From Rhizobium croatiense (lineage in GTDB: Bacteria; Pseudomonadota; Alphaproteobacteria; Rhizobiales; Rhizobiaceae), in contig NZ_JAILYJ010000004.1 in assembly GCF_019793465.1 (NCBI RefSeq), forward strand, positions 1 through 64,000: a stretch of DNA of 64,000 nt. Reading direction: 5' to 3'. The position numbers and the translations under genes are program-made. Below the pieces are notes generated by a model that was not told the DNA's origin, ran no database searches, and worked only from the letters and a program-made list of their open reading frames with translations. Below are positions 60,161-64,000 of the stretch, one piece after another (within the stretch, counting starts at the first letter, position 1; each line of letters begins with the position of its first letter).

Positions 60161-61366
60161 ATGGATGGTATCGTCATCATCGGCGCGGGCGAGTCCGGAA
60201 CCCGGGCGGCTTTTGCACTGCGCGAAGCAGGCTATCGCGGATCCGTCACGCTGGTCGGAACCGAACCCCATCTGCCCTATGAACGGCCGCCCCTGTCGAA
60301 AACCGTCGACGGCGCGGTGCAGATGAAGCTGATCTGCGCGGCGGATGCGCTGGCAGCAGCCGGCATCACCTATCTCAAGGGTTTGTCGGCCACGAGGCTG
60401 GATGCCGAGGCCGCCACCGTGACGGTAAGCGACGGTCGGATATTGCGCTATGAAAAGCTGCTTCTGACCACCGGCGCACGGCCGAAACGGCTTTCCTGCC
60501 CCGGCGCGGAGCGCGCACTCGACTTCCGCACCCATGCCGACGCCGAGGCCATCTTCTCCAATATCGCCCCCGACAGGAGCGTCGCGATCATCGGCGCCGG
60601 CCTGATCGGCATGGAACTCGCGGCGGTCCTTCGCGGCAGAAACGTTGCGGTCAGCGTGATCGAAGCCGCGCCGAAACCTTTGGGCCGCGCCGTTCCTGCC
60701 CGCTTTGCCGAAAAGCTGCATGCCCGACATGTCGCCGAAGGGGTGCGTTTCCATCTCGATCGCGGTGTGGAGGCAATCGGCGACGATGGAGTCACCCTGA
60801 CCGACGGCAGCGTGGTGCCTGCCGATCTCGTCGTCAGCGCCATTGGGGTTCTGCCTGACATCGCCCTGGCGGAGGCGGCGGGACTGGCCACCGGCAATGG
60901 CATTCTGACGGATGCCTATCTTCGCACCAGCGCACCGAACATCTATGCGGCAGGCGATTGCGCGGCGGTCGCCCAACCGGGTGGAGGACATATCCGCTAT
61001 GAAAGCTGGCGCAACGCCAGAACGCAGGCCGAGACCGCGGCGCGCAACATGACCGGCACCGCCGAGGCGTTTGCCGCCATTCCCTGGTTCTGGTCCGACC
61101 AGTACGATCTGGGCCTGCAGGTGGCGGGACAGCCGCAGCCCGCTCATCAGCCTGTCCGGTGTTTGATGCCGGCGGGCGAGCTCGAATTCTATCTCGTCGA
61201 TGGCCGCCTCGTGGCGGCCGCCGGCCTTGGCATCGGCAACGGCTTGGCCAAGGATATCAAGCTTGCCGAGCTGCTGATTGCCGCAGGTGTCAGTCCCTCG
61301 CCCTCGGCACTCGCCGATCCGGGCGTCAACCTCAAGATGCTTCTGAAAAGCGCGCGGACCGCATGA
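60161..61366 (+). CDS. mocF: Ferredoxin reductase (MocF-like FAD/NAD(P) oxidoreductase)
   Basis: A 401-residue flavoprotein. FAD motif IVIIGAGESGTRAAFALRE (residues ~4-22), then VGTEPHLPYERPPLSK, second nucleotide motif VAIIGAGLIGMELAAVLRG near residue 145, and IYAAGDCAAV near residue 265 for the FAD ribityl contact. These define the pyridine-nucleotide ferredoxin reductases of Rieske oxygenase systems. GGGAGA is eight bases upstream of ATG. It closes the LacI-mocD-mocE-mocF unit, giving a complete electron chain NAD(P)H to MocF to MocE to MocD. Confidence 0.85.
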   Translation: MDGIVIIGAGESGTRAAFALREAGYRGSVTLVGTEPHLPYERPPLSKTVDGAVQMKLICAADALAAAGITYLKGLSATRLDAEAATVTVSDGRILRYEKLLLTTGARPKRLSCPGAERALDFRTHADAEAIFSNIAPDRSVAIIGAGLIGMELAAVLRGRNVAVSVIEAAPKPLGRAVPARFAEKLHARHVAEGVRFHLDRGVEAIGDDGVTLTDGSVVPADLVVSAIGVLPDIALAEAAGLATGNGILTDAYLRTSAPNIYAAGDCAAVAQPGGGHIRYESWRNARTQAETAARNMTGTAEAFAAIPWFWSDQYDLGLQVAGQPQPAHQPVRCLMPAGELEFYLVDGRLVAAAGLGIGNGLAKDIKLAELLIAAGVSPSPSALADPGVNLKMLLKSARTA

Positions 61367-61376
61367 CCCAGAAGCT

Positions 61377-62185
61377 GTGATCTTCCAGTCGCTCTGGGCC
61401 ATGGAGCGCCGGCACACGGACGGATTCGAGCGCACACTCGACGAGAACATCGCGATGATCCGCCAGGCGGGCTTCGACGGCATCAGCGCGCATTACACCA
61501 ACCGCCCGGATGTCGTTTTGCTGAACGAGACGCTCCGAGGCAGTGGGCTGAAGATCGAGGCGGTCTGCTTTCCCCGCCGGTCGAGGATCTGCGGCTGCCG
61601 CCGGAGCTTGCCGCGACCTTTCCCGTCAGCCACTCGACCTGCAGCCTGATCTCCGCCTCCGCCGCGTCGAGGCTTGCCTGCCGCTCCTCGACGGCTGGAT
61701 GCGGCTCGCCGAAGATGCCGGCATCGGTATTCATCGAAACTCATCGCGACCGGATGACGACGGACCTGTTCTTCACGTTGGATCTGCTCGACCGGCGCCC
61801 CGAACTGCCGCTGTCGGCCGATCTGTCGCATTTCCTGGTCGGCCGCGAATTCGCCTTTCCGGTCGATGAGGAAAACCACTCCCATATCCGGCGCATCCTG
61901 CGGAATGCCCGCGCATTCCACGGCCGCGTCGCGTCCCGCGAACAGGTGCAGATCGAAAGTACTTTTCAGCACCACCGGCCCTGGGTCTATCTCTTCCTGC
62001 AATGGTCGGACTACGGTTTTCGCCATTGGCGATCCCACGCCGCCGATGACGCCGAGCTGGTTTTCACCTGCGAGCTGGGTCCCAAACCTTATGCGACCAC
62101 CGGCAGAGACGGCAACGATTCGACCGATAGATGGGCCGACGCACTGGCACTGCGCCAGATGGTGCGTGAGCAGTGGGATGCCTAA
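61377..62185 (+). pseudogene. Broken sugar-phosphate isomerase/epimerase-like (TIM barrel) gene
   Basis: A GTG at 61377 opens IFQSLWAMERRHTDGFERTL then GLKIEAVCFP. The frame then breaks at about 61575 to PVEDLRLPPELAATFPVSH, again near 61637 to LQPDLRLRRVEACLPLLDGW, and again near 61727 to VFIETHRDRMTTDLFFTLDL, ending HHRPWVYLFLQWSDYGFRHW and ADALALRQMVREQWDA at 62185. At least three indels. The intact protein would be an AP-endonuclease-2-like TIM barrel (MocC/IolE relatives). It lies 10 bp after mocF and would have been the next catabolic step. Confidence 0.75.
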
Positions 62186-62350
62186 GAACGGCTCTAATTC
62201 CTTCTCTCCCCCGCCGCTTGCGGCAGCTTCTCAATGCCGGAGATCGACTCCGTCTCATCGGTGCGGCCGTCCACAGCGGCGAACAGGCCGGGACGGAGTT
62301 TTGGGGATTGTTAATCAGAAATGCCTAATGTAAATCTTAACGAGCACAAG

Positions 62351-62376
62351 TTGTGCGGGAGTAGAGTTGCTATAAT
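62351..62376 (+). promoter_or_regulatory. Possible promoter of the GGDEF-EAL gene
   Basis: TATAAT at 62371-62376 is a perfect -10 hexamer; TTGTGC at 62351-62356 is 14 bp upstream, too close for a standard -35. The region is the AT-rich end of a 226-bp gap after the broken isomerase gene. Start of transcription near 62383 is an inference. Confidence 0.3.
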
Positions 62377-62411
62377 ATCTGGTAGGATATTCGATAAGGA
62401 GAGCCTCCTAC

Positions 62412-64000
62412 ATGCGGAAACCTGCTGCCCGTTTAGCCCTCGGAAAGCCGGAGGCAGAAGCTTCGAGCTTGATCGACCGGCTCTTGTTCTTTGACCGCGA
62501 TTTCAATCCCATCGAGGATCTGCACGGCAATGCGCTGCCCCCGTCCGTCAAACCGGCCGCCTCCTTCTGGGAGCATTTTCCGGAGCTGGACAAATCAGCA
62601 GTTACACTCGCATTCCGTTCACTGGATGATAGCGGCAAGCCGCTGCGAATATCGGGCCATCTCGGCGCCCCCGATTCACACGGCCTGACGATCTACCGAA
62701 TCGGCGACCTGTTCGCCGTGGTCCGATCCGAGGGACCGGTTGACGATGAACGCGCAACGCTTTTACATCTCGCAACCCATGATCCGCTGACTGGACTGCC
62801 GAACCGGCGCCAGTTCAGCGAAGATCTGACCACTCTGTTGCAGGAAAACACGGCCTCCAACGAGACTCTGTCGTTGATGCAGCTCGACCTTGACGATTTC
62901 AAACCCGTCAACGACACGCTCGGGCATGCCGCCGGCGACAAGCTTCTTCAATCGGCGGCAAGGCGTATTCTTGCCTGCCTTTCCAGCGATGACAGAGCCT
63001 ATCGGCTGGCCGGCGATGAATTCACGGTGATATCAGTGGGCTCGGGACAACCGGCCAAAGCGCACCGTTTGGCGGAGGATCTGGTTGCTGCGTTCAAAAA
63101 GCCCTTTACGATAAACGGCATCGCAGTCTTTGTCGGCACCTGCATCGGCATCTCCACGGCTCCAACGGACGGGACAACTCCGGAGGAGCTTATGAAGGCG
63201 TCCGACCTCGCACTCTACACCGCCAAGAAAGAGGGGCGCGGTCGGGCAAGGGCCTTTGACCCGGCAATGCTCGAATTGCTGGAGCAACGGGAACTGCTGC
63301 GCCGCAGCCTGCGCATGGCCCTGGTCCAACAGCAATTCTATGTCGAATACCAGCCTATCGCCGAGGGCGGCTGCATCGTCGGCTTCGAAGCATTGCTGAG
63401 ATGGCATCATCCCCTGCTCGGAAAGATTCCGCCTGCGTCATTCATTCCGATGGCCGAGGCGGATGGAATGATGCCGGAGATCGGCGCGTGGGTTTTGGAG
63501 CAGGCATGCCATGAGGCGATGAAGTGGCCGGAAAACTACCTCGTCGCCGTCAATCTGTCAGCGGCGGAATTCCTGACAAGCGGCCTCACCGACCGGATTT
63601 CCCAGACACTGGACCTGGTCGGACTTCCGCCCGAACGTCTGGAGCTCGAAATAACCGAAAGCGTGCTGCTCGAGCGCACCGTCAACAACGTCGACACCCT
63701 GAACACTCTCAACGTGCTGGGCATTCGAATTTCGCTGGATGATTTCGGGACGGAATATTCGTCCCTGAGCTATCTGAAAACATTTCCTTTCGATACGATC
63801 AAAATCGACAAATACTTTATCACCGATCTCGAAACCGATCTGAAGAGCCAGGCAATCGTCCGCTGCATCGTGAACCTCGCACATGACCTCGACATGCAGG
63901 TGACGGCCGAGGGGGTCGAGACGCCGGGTCAGGCGGAATGGTTGCACAGCGTCGGCTGCGACAGGTTGCAGGGCTATCTGGTGAGCAGGCCGCTTGGCGT
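62412..64000 (+). CDS. GGDEF-EAL bifunctional c-di-GMP turnover protein (partial)
   Basis: The open frame from ATG at 62412 runs off the window (530 codons). Residues ~1-110 form an unrecognised sensor-like N-terminus. The GGDEF domain starts at DPLTGLPNRRQFSEDL and has A200-G-D-E-F204 in RLAGDEFTVIS, an active-type variant of the signature. The EAL domain has Glu326-Ala-Leu328 in VGFEALLRWHHP, LEITESVLLER, DDFGTEYSSLSYLKTF, IKIDKYFI, and TAEGVETPGQA, so most metal and c-di-GMP ligands are present. The DDFG(T/A)GYSS motif here reads DDFGTEYSS, with Glu for Gly. AGGAG ten bases before the ATG is paired with CTCCT, forming a small hairpin. Confidence 0.85.
   Translation, partial: MRKPAARLALGKPEAEASSLIDRLLFFDRDFNPIEDLHGNALPPSVKPAASFWEHFPELDKSAVTLAFRSLDDSGKPLRISGHLGAPDSHGLTIYRIGDLFAVVRSEGPVDDERATLLHLATHDPLTGLPNRRQFSEDLTTLLQENTASNETLSLMQLDLDDFKPVNDTLGHAAGDKLLQSAARRILACLSSDDRAYRLAGDEFTVISVGSGQPAKAHRLAEDLVAAFKKPFTINGIAVFVGTCIGISTAPTDGTTPEELMKASDLALYTAKKEGRGRARAFDPAMLELLEQRELLRRSLRMALVQQQFYVEYQPIAEGGCIVGFEALLRWHHPLLGKIPPASFIPMAEADGMMPEIGAWVLEQACHEAMKWPENYLVAVNLSAAEFLTSGLTDRISQTLDLVGLPPERLELEITESVLLERTVNNVDTLNTLNVLGIRISLDDFGTEYSSLSYLKTFPFDTIKIDKYFITDLETDLKSQAIVRCIVNLAHDLDMQVTAEGVETPGQAEWLHSVGCDRLQGYLVSRPLG

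Overview
The window is a high-GC alphaproteobacterial segment that reads as Rhizobium, most likely the R. leguminosarum/etli group. This is inferred from protein character and from rhizobial hallmarks: RIME-like and other palindromic intergenic repeats, a truncated second FtsZ, Rap/cadherin-like (CHDL) secreted proteins, a coxMNOP-type alternative cytochrome oxidase, and mocDEF-like rhizopine genes. No rRNA, tRNA, CRISPR array or replication origin was seen. The many regulator-enzyme pairs and the heavy load of broken genes look like an accessory region of a large plasmid or a flexible part of the chromosome; the replicon cannot be decided from the sequence.

Layout. 0-10 kb: the tail of an IS110-family transposase, a RIME-like repeat, a divergent HxlR regulator/RibD-DHFR-like reductase pair, a class III nucleotide cyclase, a divergent TetR/O-methyltransferase pair, a membrane-anchored protein with LAS-metallopeptidase motifs, a frameshifted gene, a DUF808 protein, and a cluster of remnants (NmrA-like reductase, Lrp, argG). 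10-24 kb: DUF2233 protein, ABC exporter, GFA and VOC proteins, a DapB, a PLP decarboxylase, methyltransferases, Kup potassium transporter beside a collapsed Na+/H+ antiporter, and an exported intradiol dioxygenase-like protein. 24-28 kb: two tandem paralogous beta-helix proteins, the upstream copy with a CHDL/VCBS tail. 28-34 kb: a MacAB-like tripartite ABC exporter whose second permease and whose membrane-linked AraC regulator are both frameshifted, surrounded by palindromic repeats.

34.5-39.6 kb: an all-minus-strand aa3-type oxidase operon (cytochrome c, subunits II, I, III, III', IV), the best-defined functional unit here. 42-45 kb: a persulfide dioxygenase (Blh) with DsrE and an AraC regulator, suggesting sulfide/persulfide handling. 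46.6-51.5 kb: FtsZ2, then a CHDL-CHDL-propeller-like secreted protein downstream of a BTAD/TolB/TPR regulator. 51.6-57 kb: DUF1127, an MmyB-type regulator divergent from an SDR, three tiny very hydrophilic proteins, and stress-type enzymes. 57.5-62.2 kb: LacI regulator, MocD-, MocE- and MocF-like proteins and a multiply frameshifted TIM-barrel isomerase. The window ends inside a GGDEF-EAL protein.

Together the genes suggest respiratory flexibility, cell-surface polysaccharide interaction, efflux and detoxification. Ten loci appear broken by indels or deletions. Several of these lesions (a 4-bp duplication, a large internal deletion, adjacent unrelated fragments) are not typical homopolymer errors, so real decay is more likely than poor sequence for at least those.
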